Assembly: GCF_004923315.1 (NCBI RefSeq) | Contig: NZ_CP039650.1 | Span: forward strand, 2,319,501-2,383,500 | DNA length: 64,000 bases | Reading direction: 5' to 3' | Origin: Azospirillum sp. TSA2s | GTDB taxonomy: Bacteria > Pseudomonadota > Alphaproteobacteria > Azospirillales > Azospirillaceae | Shown: piece after piece, positions 27,493-35,657 of the stretch | Layout of the letters: each line of letters starts with the position of its first letter | How positions within the stretch are numbered: the stretch's first letter is position 1 | Made by a program: the position numbers and the translations under genes | Notes under the pieces: generated by a model | Databases searched by the model: none | Told to the model about the DNA's origin: nothing | Seen by the model: the letters and a program-made list of their open reading frames with translations, nothing else

Positions 27493-27672
27493 ATGCCCAT
27501 CAACAGCGAACAGGAACTGGAACAGGCCGTCCAGGAATTCCAGCGCGTGAGCGATGCACCCGAGGGCTCGGAGGAGGGACGCCGCCGCAGTGTTCTGGAC
27601 GCGGACATCAAGGCGTATTACGCCAGATGCGCCAACACGATGCGGCCGGCCAAGCCGCCCTCCACCGGCTGA
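27493..27672 (+). CDS. Small hypothetical protein
   Basis: 59 residues from ATG 27493, with AGGAAAGG about 8 bases before it. The sequence is acidic and helical (SEQELEQAVQEFQRVSDAPE), with one Cys near the end. It has no membrane segment. An upstream in-frame ATG at 27472 lacks a ribosome site. Similar small proteins rich in Glu/Gln are common and uncharacterised. The gene lies before another tiny gene on the same strand. No function is recognised. Confidence 0.55.
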   Translation: MPINSEQELEQAVQEFQRVSDAPEGSEEGRRRSVLDADIKAYYARCANTMRPAKPPSTG

Positions 27673-27748
27673 CCGGAGTTGGGCAGCGGGTCCGGGGGCT
27701 TCCGGCTCGATCGGCTGGCAGATTCGGCCATAAGGAGACCGGTCCGCG

Positions 27749-27991
27749 ATGAAGCGACTCGACACCTGCTACACCTGCCGCTTCTGGGAGGGGCAGGGGC
27801 TCCGCCAGCGCGGGCCGAAGGGAACCTGCCGGCGCTATCCGCCGGTGGTGACGCCGCGCAGCCCCGAAGGCGACTTTCCCATCACGCTGTCCACCGACTG
27901 GTGCGGGGAATGGAAACGGGTGGCCGTCGCCGCGGTCGGTGGCGATCCGTCTGAGTCCGGCGACACCATCTATGACGATCTGGTGGAGTAG
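27749..27991 (+). CDS. Small cysteine-containing protein of unknown function
   Basis: 80 residues starting MKRLDTCYTCRFWEG. Cysteines at positions 7, 10, 27 and 51 (CYTC, GTCRRYPP, DWCGEW) form a pattern that could bind a metal such as zinc or an iron-sulfur cluster. The start has AGGAG 13 bases before it. No membrane helix or signal peptide is seen. It follows the 59-residue protein by 76 bases and faces a small membrane protein gene. The family is not identified. The Cys pattern supports a genuine gene. Confidence 0.65.
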   Translation: MKRLDTCYTCRFWEGQGLRQRGPKGTCRRYPPVVTPRSPEGDFPITLSTDWCGEWKRVAVAAVGGDPSESGDTIYDDLVE

Positions 27992-27998
27992 GGCCGCC

Positions 27999-28244
27999 TC
28001 ACCGCGGGTGGGGCGGGATCACCAGGACCGGCGTGTTCTCGTAGGACTGCGGCCGATGGTCGGTCGCGGAACCGTCCCAATCGGTGCTGAAAGCCAGCAG
28101 GGCGACCAGCACGGCCGCCAGGAACAGCAGAACCGCGGTGATGCAATCCACCGTCCGCACCGGATGATCATCAGGTTCGGGCGAACTGCGGCCGGTTCCG
28201 TCGACCGGCGGCGCGGTGCGAAGACGTTCGGAATGGAATGGCAT
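27999..28244 (-). CDS. Small membrane protein of unknown function
   Basis: 81 residues from the ATG at 28244 (MPFHSERLRTAPPVDGTG). A 40-residue polar N-terminus is followed by one hydrophobic helix (CITAVLLFLAAVLVALLAF) and a polar tail ending VLVIPPHPR. It is convergent with the Cys-containing protein, with 7 bases between their stops. A further upstream ATG at 28307 has no support. No family is recognised. The single helix and codon bias fit a real gene but do not prove it. Confidence 0.5.
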   Translation of the reverse strand: MPFHSERLRTAPPVDGTGRSSPEPDDHPVRTVDCITAVLLFLAAVLVALLAFSTDWDGSATDHRPQSYENTPVLVIPPHPR

Positions 28245-28474
28245 AAGCACGGCGATCCTCCATGGCTGGAGACGGCCGGTCCAAGACTGGGTCCGGATGG
28301 TTATCAAGTCTAACGCCGTGCGGCCGGACGCGGCATTTCGCTTCCGGCAAATCAGGATCGTCTTTTGGGACTAGTTCTTGTCATAATGGGCGACCGTCGG
28401 TCCTAGCCCGACTGCTTTAAACCGAATTCGGTTACTTAACCGCCACAGTCAAGGCGCAATGACGCGGAAATAAG
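28245..28474. other. Non-coding stretch with a 14-base perfect palindrome
   Basis: No gene is seen in these 230 bases. The composition is more AT-rich than the genes around it. AACCGAATTCGGTT at 28420-28433 is a perfect palindrome. Nearby CATAAT at 28382 could be a -10 element, but no matching -35 is seen at the right distance. The region separates the small membrane protein gene from the terminator of tRNA-Asn. Confidence 0.4.
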
Positions 28475-28507
28475 AAAAGGCCGGATGCGTGTGGCATCCG
28501 GCCTTTT
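28475..28507 (-). terminator. Intrinsic terminator of the tRNA-Asn gene
   Basis: GGCCGGATGC-CACAC-GCATCCGGCC (minus strand) is a perfect 10-base stem with 5-base loop, followed on the minus strand by TTTTCTTA. It begins 5 bases after the 3' end of tRNA-Asn. The A run on the other side makes it possible for both strands, but only the tRNA reads toward it at close range. Confidence 0.85.
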
Positions 28508-28512
28508 CGATC

Positions 28513-28588
28513 TGGCTCCCGGTGCTGGACTCGAACCAGCGACAAGCGGATTAACAGTCCGCTGCTCTACCAACTGAGCTAACCGGGA
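28513..28588 (-). tRNA. tRNA-Asn (anticodon GTT)
   Basis: 76 bases including an encoded CCA. The acceptor stem TCCCGGT pairs with ACCGGGA, the D stem is GCTC/GAGC, the anticodon arm is GCGGA-CTGTTAA-TCCGC with GTT at positions 34-36, and the T arm has GGTTCGAGTCC. All canonical positions are kept. It has its own promoter upstream and a strong terminator downstream, so it is transcribed alone. Confidence 0.97.
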
Positions 28589-28632
28589 TCGGTGACTGGC
28601 CTTTCGGCCGCCGCCGTTGTTGGCGTGGCGGG

Positions 28633-28661
28633 TGTATAGCCGAACCATCCGGCCCTGCCAA
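28633..28661 (-). promoter_or_regulatory. Sigma70-like promoter of tRNA-Asn
   Basis: On the minus strand TTGGCA, 17 bases, TATACA. The predicted start lies about 37 bases before the mature 5' end of tRNA-Asn, as expected for a short 5' leader removed by RNase P. The match to consensus is strong for a GC-rich genome. Confidence 0.75.
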
Positions 28662-28752
28662 GCCAATTCCGACAGAAAAACGAATTTTCTTGGCCCAGAG
28701 CGCGAAGGGGTGGGGGAGGGGCATTCCGCCAATGAAAACAAGGCCCAAACGC

Positions 28753-28777
28753 AAAAAGCCCCGCCGGGGGCGGGGCT
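28753..28777 (-). terminator. Intrinsic terminator of the tRNA-Cys gene
   Basis: On the minus strand AGCCCCGCC, a 3-base loop and GGCGGGGCT form a 9-base stem followed by TTTT. It is 43 bases after the tRNA-Cys 3' end and upstream of the tRNA-Asn promoter, so it separates the two tRNA units. Confidence 0.85.
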
Positions 28778-28819
28778 GCGTTCGGACCGGTTGGTCGTCT
28801 GCTATACTGTCGTCAGGTA

Positions 28820-28893
28820 TGGAGGCACGGGCGGGAATCGAACCCACGTACACGGATTTGCAGTCCGCTGCATCACCACTCTGCCACCGCGCC
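28820..28893 (-). tRNA. tRNA-Cys (anticodon GCA)
   Basis: 74 bases including an encoded CCA. The acceptor stem GGCGCGG pairs with CCGTGCC through one G-U pair, the discriminator is U as needed for cysteinyl-tRNA identity, the anticodon loop is CTGCAAA with GCA, and the T arm is GTGGG-TTCGATT-CCCGC. It is the only other tRNA in the window and has its own promoter and terminator. Confidence 0.97.
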
Positions 28894-28946
28894 ATCCTGA
28901 CCGGCACCGGCGCGCCGTTTCCGGTGCGCCCTCGGTGTGGAGCGGT

Positions 28947-28975
28947 GGTATAGCGGCCCGGAACGGAGCGGTCAA
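28947..28975 (-). promoter_or_regulatory. Sigma70-like promoter of tRNA-Cys
   Basis: On the minus strand TTGACC, 17 bases, TATACC. It is placed 54 bases before the mature tRNA 5' end and has the same layout as the tRNA-Asn promoter nearby, including the TATAC -10 core. Confidence 0.75.
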
Positions 28976-29190
28976 GGCGAATGGTGACGATTTTTGAACA
29001 TCATTCGCCGGGCGCTTCACCCGCCCAGTTTCCCGGCACCCGCCAAAGGCTGGACGTCCATCGCCCGTGGTCCCATCGCTCGTGGCGTTGTGTTCGCCGG
29101 GCCTTTGCGGCTATATACCGCCATGGCAGGAAGCCGTTCGCTGTTCGGCTTGGTGCCGGTGTCGTCACAACACATCAATAAGCGACCGCC

Positions 29191-29847
29191 ATGACCGATT
29201 TCGCCGCCGCACGCTATTTCATGGTCGAGGGACAGATCCGCCCCAACAAGGTGACCGATCAACGTCTCGTCGACGTCCTGTCGGAGCTTCCGCGCGAAGC
29301 CTTCGTTCCTGAGACGGCGCGTGGCGTCGCTTATGTCGACGACGACCTCCCCATCGGCAAGGGCCGCTTCCTGCTGGAGCCGATGGTCTTCGCCCGCATG
29401 CTCCAGGCCGTCGCCGTGCAGGAGACCGACCGGGTGCTCGACGTCGGCGCCGCCGGCGGCTACTCCACCGCGGTGCTGGCCCGTCTCGCCTCGTCGGTGG
29501 TCGGCATCGACTGCGACGAAGGGCTGACCGCCGCCGCGACCGCCGCGCTGGCCGGGCAGGGCATCGCGAATGCCAAGGCCGTCACCGGCCCGCTGGCGGA
29601 GGGGTACGCCCAAAACGCCCCTTACGATGTCATCGTCGTCGAAGGTACCGTGCCGGAGGTGCCGGCGTCGCTGACCGACCAGTTGGCGGAAGGCGGACGC
29701 CTTGTCGCCATCGTCCAGGGCAAGGGCGCCGTCGGCGAGGTCCGCCTGTTCCAGCGGAGCGCCGGCGTGGTGTCGAGCCGCATCCTGTTCGAGGCCCAGC
29801 CGCATGCGCTCCCGGGCTTCGAAAAGAAGGCGTCCTTCGTGTTCTGA
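29191..29847 (+). CDS. Protein-L-isoaspartate O-methyltransferase family protein
   Basis: 218 residues of the PCMT type. The SAM site is VLDVGAAGGYSTAVLARL near residue 80, and the family segment LLEPMVFARMLQAVAV precedes it. True Pcm repairs isoaspartyl damage. The first glycine of the usual GTGSGY loop is altered (GAAGGY) and the protein is somewhat short, so activity on isoaspartate is likely but not certain. A TATATA -10-like element lies at 29112-29117. It sits about 100 bases before a rhodanese and a tolC-like gene, an order common in this group of bacteria. Confidence 0.85.
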   Translation: MTDFAAARYFMVEGQIRPNKVTDQRLVDVLSELPREAFVPETARGVAYVDDDLPIGKGRFLLEPMVFARMLQAVAVQETDRVLDVGAAGGYSTAVLARLASSVVGIDCDEGLTAAATAALAGQGIANAKAVTGPLAEGYAQNAPYDVIVVEGTVPEVPASLTDQLAEGGRLVAIVQGKGAVGEVRLFQRSAGVVSSRILFEAQPHALPGFEKKASFVF

Positions 29848-29949
29848 CCGGATTCGCCGGTTGGACAGGTCTTGAACTGAACCGTGCAGTTTACCTCTGC
29901 GCGGTTCTGCGCTACCGTCGCCGTCGCCCTTGCACGAAAGTGAGCACCC

Positions 29950-30276
29950 ATGGCCGCGCCGTTTGAGATCGAGGTGGAAGAGCTGGACCGCCGCCGCAAG
30001 GCCGGTGACGATCCGGTCGTCCTCGATGTGCGCGAGCCGTGGGAGTTTGCGCTGTGCGCCATCGACGACAGCCTGCACATCCCGATGAACGGGCTTCCCG
30101 GCCGGGTGGACGAGCTGCCGAAGGACCGCGACATCGTCGTCGTGTGCCATCACGGTGGCCGCAGCGCGCAGGTCACCATGTGGCTGCGTTCCAGGGGCTT
30201 CGACCGCGCCATCAACCTGGATGGCGGTGTCGATGCCTGGGCGCGCCGAATCGACCCGAACATGAAGGTCTACTGA
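29950..30276 (+). CDS. Single-domain rhodanese-like protein
   Basis: 108 residues with VVLDVREPWEFALCAIDDSL near the start and the active-site loop IVVVCHHGGRSAQVTMWL holding the nucleophile Cys near residue 68 in CxxGxRS form. It is cytoplasmic, as no signal peptide is present. It resembles GlpE-type or YgaP-type sulfurtransferases. Its stop is 2 bases before the tolC-like start, so the two are cotranscribed. A functional link to the outer-membrane channel is not obvious. Confidence 0.9.
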   Translation: MAAPFEIEVEELDRRRKAGDDPVVLDVREPWEFALCAIDDSLHIPMNGLPGRVDELPKDRDIVVVCHHGGRSAQVTMWLRSRGFDRAINLDGGVDAWARRIDPNMKVY

Positions 30277-30278
30277 AC

Positions 30279-31682
30279 ATGACCGTGCGAAGCCGTTTTG
30301 CGCGCCGCTGGCTGCTGGCGACGGCCCTGACCCTGACCGCCACGATGGGCACAGCAGTGACCGGCGGTGGTACGGCCCAGGCGCAGTCCCTGGAACAGGC
30401 CCTCGCCCAGGCCTATGCCAACAACCCGACCATCGGCGCCCAGCGCGCCCGTCTGCGCGCCGTCGACGAAGGCGTGCCGCAGGCGCTGTCCGGCTACCGT
30501 CCGACGGCCCGCGTGACCGCCGGCATCTCGCGCTCGACGGGCGAGAGCAAATATGATGGCGGCTCGACGGGATCCGAAGCCAATCCCAAAAGCGTCGGCA
30601 TCACCGCCACCCAGCCGATCTACGACGCCACCGTCGCCCCGGCCGTCCGCCGCGCCGAACGGCTGGTCGAGGCGCAGCGCGCCACCCTGATCGCGTCGGA
30701 ACAGTCGGTGCTGCTGGCCGCCGCCCAGGCCTATCTGGACATCGTCCAGAACCAGGCCATCCTGCAGCTGCAGACCAACAACGAACAGGTGCTGCGCCGT
30801 CAGCTGGACGCCGCCCGCGACCGCTTCCGCGTCGGCGAATACACCCGCACCGACGTCAGCCAGTCCGAGTCGCGCCTGTCGGCCGCCATCGCCTCCAAGA
30901 TCTCGGCCGAAGGCACGCTGCGCGCCTCCCGCGCGACCTACGAGCGTCTGGTCGGCGCCGCTCCCGGCGAGCTGAAGGCGCCGAAGCCGGCCTTCCGCCT
31001 GCCGAAGAACCTGGACGAGCTGGTCGAGCTGGCCCGCGCCAACAACCCGAACGTCCTGTCCGCCTCCTATAGCGAAGCGGCGCAACGCGAGGCGGTGGAT
31101 CAGCAGTACGGCCGTCTGCTGCCGTCGGTGAACCTGTCGGCCTCCGGCAACCGCACCTATGATCCCGGCCGCTCCTCCGGCATCGACCTGAACCGCTCCG
31201 ACAGCGCGCAGATCACCGCCCAGGTGACCATCCCGCTCTATCAGGCCGGCCAGCCCGAAGCCCTGGTCCGCGAGGCCAAGCAGACGGCCAATCAGGCCCG
31301 CCTGCAGATCGAGGAGGCCCGCCGCCAGGTGACCGAATCGGCGGTCAGCGCGTGGCAGGCCCTGCAGACCGCGCGTGCCAGCATCGAGTCCTACTCGGCG
31401 CAGATCAAGGCGGCGCAGATCGCCCTTGAAGGCGTCCGTCAGGAGGCGCAGGTCGGCTCGCGCACCGTGCTCGACGTGCTGAACCAGGAACAGGAACTGC
31501 TGAACGCCCGCGTCTTCCTGGTCCGTGCCCAGCACGACGAGATGGTGGCGGCCTTCAATGTTCTGGCGTCCAGCGGACAGTTGACCGCCGACCGGCTCAA
31601 CCTGCCGGTCCAGAAATACGACCCGCAAGCGAATTACGACAAGACGCGGGGCAAGTGGTTCGGAACGTCGGTGACCGAATGA
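30279..31682 (+). CDS. tolC: TolC family outer membrane efflux protein
   Basis: 467 residues with a signal peptide (cleavage after GTAQAQ, about residue 30). Two outer-membrane-efflux repeats are seen. The first starts SLEQALAQAYANNPTIGAQR and the second starts NLDELVELARANNPNVLSAS near residue 240. Long helices are rich in Ala, Gln and Arg, as in the TolC periplasmic barrel. It would form the outer-membrane exit duct for type I secretion or RND pumps, which must be encoded elsewhere. A strong terminator follows 6 bases after the stop. Confidence 0.92.
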   Translation: MTVRSRFARRWLLATALTLTATMGTAVTGGGTAQAQSLEQALAQAYANNPTIGAQRARLRAVDEGVPQALSGYRPTARVTAGISRSTGESKYDGGSTGSEANPKSVGITATQPIYDATVAPAVRRAERLVEAQRATLIASEQSVLLAAAQAYLDIVQNQAILQLQTNNEQVLRRQLDAARDRFRVGEYTRTDVSQSESRLSAAIASKISAEGTLRASRATYERLVGAAPGELKAPKPAFRLPKNLDELVELARANNPNVLSASYSEAAQREAVDQQYGRLLPSVNLSASGNRTYDPGRSSGIDLNRSDSAQITAQVTIPLYQAGQPEALVREAKQTANQARLQIEEARRQVTESAVSAWQALQTARASIESYSAQIKAAQIALEGVRQEAQVGSRTVLDVLNQEQELLNARVFLVRAQHDEMVAAFNVLASSGQLTADRLNLPVQKYDPQANYDKTRGKWFGTSVTE

Positions 31683-31687
31683 ACGAG

Positions 31688-31713
31688 ACGGCCCGCGAAA
31701 GCGGGCCGTTTTT
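31688..31713 (+). terminator. Intrinsic terminator after the tolC-like gene
   Basis: ACGGCCCGC-GAAA-GCGGGCCGT, a 9-base perfect stem with a GAAA tetraloop, is followed by TTTTG. It directly follows the stop and ends the rhodanese-tolC transcript. Confidence 0.92.
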
Positions 31714-31778
31714 GTATTATGGCTTTTTTGTCAGCCCTGCCCTAGGTTTGGGTCAGGTTGACGTCTCGGGTTGCCACG

Positions 31779-32468
31779 ATGAGCGATAAGGGCCAGCAAG
31801 AACCTTCGATGGAGGAAATCCTCGCCTCCATCCGGCGGATCATTTCCGAGGACGGCGAGCCTGCCAAGTCGGAAACCCAGGCGCCTTCGCCGCCTCCTCC
31901 GCCGCCACCCCCTCCGCCGCCCCCGCCACCCCCGCCGGTGGACGAGGACGACGACGTCCTGGAACTGACCCAGATGGTGGAGGACGAGCCGGACGACCGG
32001 CCCGACTTCGGCCAGCCGGACCCTGATCCGTGGCCGGAGGAACCGGCTTTTCCGGAACCGTCGCCGCCTCCGCCGCCTCCGCCCCGTTGGGACGAGCCGG
32101 AGCCCGAGCCGATGCCGCCGCCGCGTCCCGCCGCCCGGCGGCCGGCGCCGGTGTTCGACGATTTCGAGGATGACGAGCCGCCGCCCCCGCCGCGTCCGCG
32201 ACGCCGCGCGGTCGATCCCGACGACGGGCTGATCTCCCGCCGGACGGCGGAGGATGCCTCGCACCACCTGACCCATCTGGCGCGCGAGTTGGGCGACGAC
32301 CTGTCCATCGGCCCGATGCCCATCGGCATCCGCACGGTGGAAGAGGTCGTGCGCGAGCTGCTGAAGCCGCTGTTGAAGGAATGGCTGGACGAGAATCTGC
32401 CGACGGTGGTCGAGCGGCTGGTCCAGCAGGAGATCGACCGCATGATCCGGCGGTCGCAGAAGTTCTGA
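31779..32468 (+). CDS. popZ: Cell pole-organizing protein PopZ (DUF2497)
   Basis: 229 residues from MSDKGQQEPSMEEILASIRR, the conserved N-terminal helix H1 that binds partner proteins. The middle is intrinsically disordered and acidic, with a run of 16 prolines near residue 40 and more Pro runs later. The C-terminal helices (TVEEVVRELLKPLLKEWLDE, then NLPTVVERLVQQEIDRMIRR) form the oligomerisation domain. PopZ makes a polar hub that anchors the chromosome and cell-cycle proteins in alphaproteobacteria. It is followed by valS, an order conserved in this class. The upstream ATG at 31758 is less likely. Confidence 0.93.
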   Translation: MSDKGQQEPSMEEILASIRRIISEDGEPAKSETQAPSPPPPPPPPPPPPPPPPVDEDDDVLELTQMVEDEPDDRPDFGQPDPDPWPEEPAFPEPSPPPPPPPRWDEPEPEPMPPPRPAARRPAPVFDDFEDDEPPPPPRPRRRAVDPDDGLISRRTAEDASHHLTHLARELGDDLSIGPMPIGIRTVEEVVRELLKPLLKEWLDENLPTVVERLVQQEIDRMIRRSQKF

Positions 32469-32520
32469 TCCTGTCTTTTTTAAGCCCCGGTTGAGACGTT
32501 TCTAGCGAAAGTTCGTGGTG

Positions 32521-35169
32521 ATGTTGGAAAAGACGTACCGGCCCGCCGAGGTCGAGGAGAAGCACTACCGCCTGTGGGAAGAGTCGGGCGCCTTTGCCGC
32601 CCAGCCGCAGGGGAACGGCAAGCCCTACACCATCATGATGCCGCCGCCGAACGTCACCGGCAGCCTGCACATGGGCCATGCGCTGACCTTCACCATCCAG
32701 GACGTGCTGACCCGCTACAACCGCATGCGCGGCCGCGACGCCCTGTGGCAGCCGGGAACCGACCATGCCGGCATCGCCACCCAGATGGTGGTGGAGCGCA
32801 ACCTCGCGAAGGACGGCAAGACCCGTCACGATTTCGGCCGCGACGCCTTCATCGACAAGGTGTGGGAATGGAAGGCCGAATCGGGCGGCACCATCACCCG
32901 CCAGCTGCGCCGCCTGGGCGCCTCGCCCGATTGGCCGCGCGAGCGCTTCACCATGGACGAGGGGCTGAGCCGCGCCGTCCGCAAGGTGTTCGTCGAACTG
33001 CACCGCCAGGGCCTGATCTACAAGGACAAGCGGCTGGTCAACTGGGACCCGAAGCTGCACACCGCGATCTCCGACCTCGAGGTCGAGCAGAAGGAGATCA
33101 AGGGCAACCTCTGGCACTTCCGCTATCCCATCGACGGGGAGGAAGGCCGCTTCATCGTGGTCGCCACCACCCGTCCGGAGACCATGCTGGGCGATACCGG
33201 GGTCGCAGTGCACCCGGAGGATGAGCGCTACAAGGACCTGATCGGCAAGATGGTCCGGCTGCCGCTGGTCGGCCGGCTGATCCCGATCGTCGGCGACGAA
33301 TATGCCGATCCGGAGACCGGCTCGGGCGCGGTGAAGATCACGCCGGCCCATGACTTCAACGACTTCGAGGTCGGCAAGCGCTGCGGGCTCGAACAGATCA
33401 ACATCATGGACCGCGATGCCCGGCTGAACGACAACGTTCCCGAGGCCTATCGCGGGCTGGATCGCTACGAGGCGCGCAAGAAGATCGTCGCCGAGCTGGA
33501 AGCGCTGGAGCTTCTGGAGAAGATCGAGCCGCACACCCACATGGTCCCGCACGGCGACCGCTCCGGCGTCGCCATCGAGCCGTGGCTGACCGACCAGTGG
33601 TATGTCGATGCCGCGACCCTGGCCAAGCCGGCAATCGAGGCGGTGGAGACCGGCAAGACGGTGTTCGTGCCCAAGCAGTGGGAGAACACCTATTTCGAAT
33701 GGATGCGCAACATCCAGCCCTGGTGCATCAGCCGCCAGATCTGGTGGGGCCATCAGATTCCGGCCTGGTACGGCCCGGACGGCACCTTCTTCGTCGAGGA
33801 GACGGAGGAGGAGGCGCGCGCCGCGGCCAAGACGCATTACGGCCAGGACGTCGAACTGACCCGCGATGCCGACGTGCTCGACACCTGGTTCTCGTCGGCG
33901 CTGTGGCCGTTCTCGACGCTCGGCTGGCCCGACCAGACGCCGGAACTGGACCGCTATTATCCGACCGACGTGCTGGTGACCGGCTTCGACATCATCTTCT
34001 TCTGGGTCGCCCGGATGATGATGATGGGCCTGCACTTCATGAAGGACGTTCCCTTCCGCACCGTCTACATCCACGCCCTCGTCCGCGACGAGAAGGGCCA
34101 GAAGATGTCGAAGTCGAAGGGCAACGTCATCGACCCGCTGGAGATCATCGACCAGTACGGCACCGACGCGCTGCGCTTCACCCTGTCGGCGATGGCGGCG
34201 CAGGGTCGCGACATCAAGCTGGCGGTGAACCGGGTCGAGGGCTACCGCAACTTCGCCACCAAGCTGTGGAACGCCGCCCGCTATTGTCAGATGAACGGCT
34301 GTGAGCCGGTCGCCGGCTACAAGCCGGTCGGGCTGACGCAGACGGTCAACCGCTGGATCGTCGGCGCGCTGGCCGATGCGGCGAAGAAGGTCGCCGAGTC
34401 GATCGACGCCTACAAGTTCAACGAGGCCGCCGGCGCTGCCTACCAGTTCACCTGGGGCACCTTCTGCGACTGGTACATGGAGTTCACCAAGCCGATCCTG
34501 GCCGGCACGGACGAGGCGGCGAAGGCCGAGACTCGGGCGACCACCGCCTGGGTGTTGGACCAGATTCTGCACATCCTGCACCCGCTGATGCCCTTCATCA
34601 CCGAAGAGCTGTGGGAGCAGCTGTCGCCGGCCCGCGCCAACCGCCTGATCTCGGCGGAATGGCCGGAGTTCGCCGCAGACGTCATCGATCCGGCGTCGCG
34701 CGACGAGATGGATTGGGTGGTGCGGCTGATCTCCTCGGTCCGCTCCATGCGGTCGGAGATGAATGTCCCGCCGGCGGCGCAGATCGAGCTGAAGCTGAAG
34801 GATCCGAACGCGGTCAGCCTGAAGCGGCTGGACACCCACCGCGACCTGATCCTGCGCATGGCCCGGCTGTCGAGCGTCGATCCGCTTCAGGGCGACGTGC
34901 CGAAGAGCAGCGTTCAGGCGGTGCTGGACGAGACCACGCTGGTGCTGCCGTTGGAAGGCATCGTCGATCTCGACAAGGAGAAGGCGCGGCTGTCCAAGGA
35001 GATCGACAAGCTGACCGGCGAGATCAAGAAGATCGACGCCAAGCTGTCGAACGAGCAGTTCGTCGCCAAGGCTCCGGAAGAGGTGATCGAGGAGCAGCGT
35101 GACCGCCGCGAGGCCGCCGACCAGGCCCGCGACAAGCTGCAGAAGGCGCTGGAGATGCTGGCGGGGTGA
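32521..35169 (+). CDS. valS: Valine--tRNA ligase
   Basis: 882 residues from ATG 32521. Two GTG codons just before it are alternative starts. Class I motifs are PPPNVTGSLHMGHALTFTIQ (HMGH) near residue 42 and KMSKSKGNVIDP near residue 530. The editing (CP1) domain lies between. A C-terminal coiled coil (LDKEKARLSKEIDKLTGEIK) typical of ValRS is present. Length is normal. It ends in a repeat-rich gap that may hold its terminator. Confidence 0.97.
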   Translation: MLEKTYRPAEVEEKHYRLWEESGAFAAQPQGNGKPYTIMMPPPNVTGSLHMGHALTFTIQDVLTRYNRMRGRDALWQPGTDHAGIATQMVVERNLAKDGKTRHDFGRDAFIDKVWEWKAESGGTITRQLRRLGASPDWPRERFTMDEGLSRAVRKVFVELHRQGLIYKDKRLVNWDPKLHTAISDLEVEQKEIKGNLWHFRYPIDGEEGRFIVVATTRPETMLGDTGVAVHPEDERYKDLIGKMVRLPLVGRLIPIVGDEYADPETGSGAVKITPAHDFNDFEVGKRCGLEQINIMDRDARLNDNVPEAYRGLDRYEARKKIVAELEALELLEKIEPHTHMVPHGDRSGVAIEPWLTDQWYVDAATLAKPAIEAVETGKTVFVPKQWENTYFEWMRNIQPWCISRQIWWGHQIPAWYGPDGTFFVEETEEEARAAAKTHYGQDVELTRDADVLDTWFSSALWPFSTLGWPDQTPELDRYYPTDVLVTGFDIIFFWVARMMMMGLHFMKDVPFRTVYIHALVRDEKGQKMSKSKGNVIDPLEIIDQYGTDALRFTLSAMAAQGRDIKLAVNRVEGYRNFATKLWNAARYCQMNGCEPVAGYKPVGLTQTVNRWIVGALADAAKKVAESIDAYKFNEAAGAAYQFTWGTFCDWYMEFTKPILAGTDEAAKAETRATTAWVLDQILHILHPLMPFITEELWEQLSPARANRLISAEWPEFAADVIDPASRDEMDWVVRLISSVRSMRSEMNVPPAAQIELKLKDPNAVSLKRLDTHRDLILRMARLSSVDPLQGDVPKSSVQAVLDETTLVLPLEGIVDLDKEKARLSKEIDKLTGEIKKIDAKLSNEQFVAKAPEEVIEEQRDRREAADQARDKLQKALEMLAG

Positions 35170-35175
35170 GTTGTG

Positions 35176-35356
35176 GGGTGGGGGCACTTGCCCCCACCCT
35201 AACCCTCCCCCGCTGGGCGGGGGAGGGGACTGGTGCTGATACGGGAAAAAGGCGGCAGTTCCTCCCCCGCCCAGCTCTCGCACAAAGCTTCGCTTTGTGC
35301 TGACGCGGCAGGCGGACCGCAGGTCCGCTGAGAGCGGGGGAGGTTAGGTGGGGGGC
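35176..35356. repeat. Palindromic intergenic repeat element, copy 2 (compound)
   Basis: The gap after valS holds three parts. First is an 11-base-arm hairpin GGGTGGGGGCA/TGCCCCCACCC (35176-35199). Next is a direct short version of the copy 1 ends (35191-35238). Last is an inverted, nearly full copy (35261-35356) with the same GCACAAAGC/GCTTTGTGC core and GCGGAC/GTCCGC stem. The whole could fold into one large cruciform. It may also end transcription from valS. Copy 1 lies after comEC at 9423-9530. Confidence 0.75.
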
Positions 35357-35388
35357 TAACTGCCCCGCTATACAGCGACCTTCGCCTG

Positions 35389-35532
35389 TTACAGCGTAAA
35401 GATCGCCAGCAGCACCAGCACCGCGATGACCCCGGCGATGCTGAGCTTCATGAATTTGGTGAAGGCGATCCAGTTCGCCTGATGTGCGCGGACGGTCTCT
35501 TCACTGACCGGGTTCGGACTGACGGCCGCCAT
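35389..35532 (-). CDS. aa3-type cytochrome c oxidase subunit IV
   Basis: A 46-residue peptide from ATG 35532, where GGAGGG stands 9 bases before it. The sequence begins MAAVSPNPVSEETVRAHQAN and ends in one membrane helix (LSIAGVIAVLVLLAIFTL). This matches the small bacterial subunit IV of aa3 oxidases, which lies in the inner membrane beside subunits I-III. The main oxidase genes are not in the window. A longer frame starting at 35619 is not credible. Confidence 0.8.
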   Translation of the reverse strand: MAAVSPNPVSEETVRAHQANWIAFTKFMKLSIAGVIAVLVLLAIFTL

Positions 35533-35657
35533 ATCGATCAACCCTCCAACAGTTTCTTTTGCCCGCAATTTTTGACGCGGACGCACGGAAACGCAACAGA
35601 TTCCGAGCGGAACCGCCAACTATGCCGGAAGAGGGGTGATCGGAAGGAAGAGCGCGC

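Noticed and set aside
31840..35283. A 1147-residue open frame on the minus strand over popZ and valS
   Set aside because: It is a shadow of high GC third positions opposite two certain genes and shows no domain.
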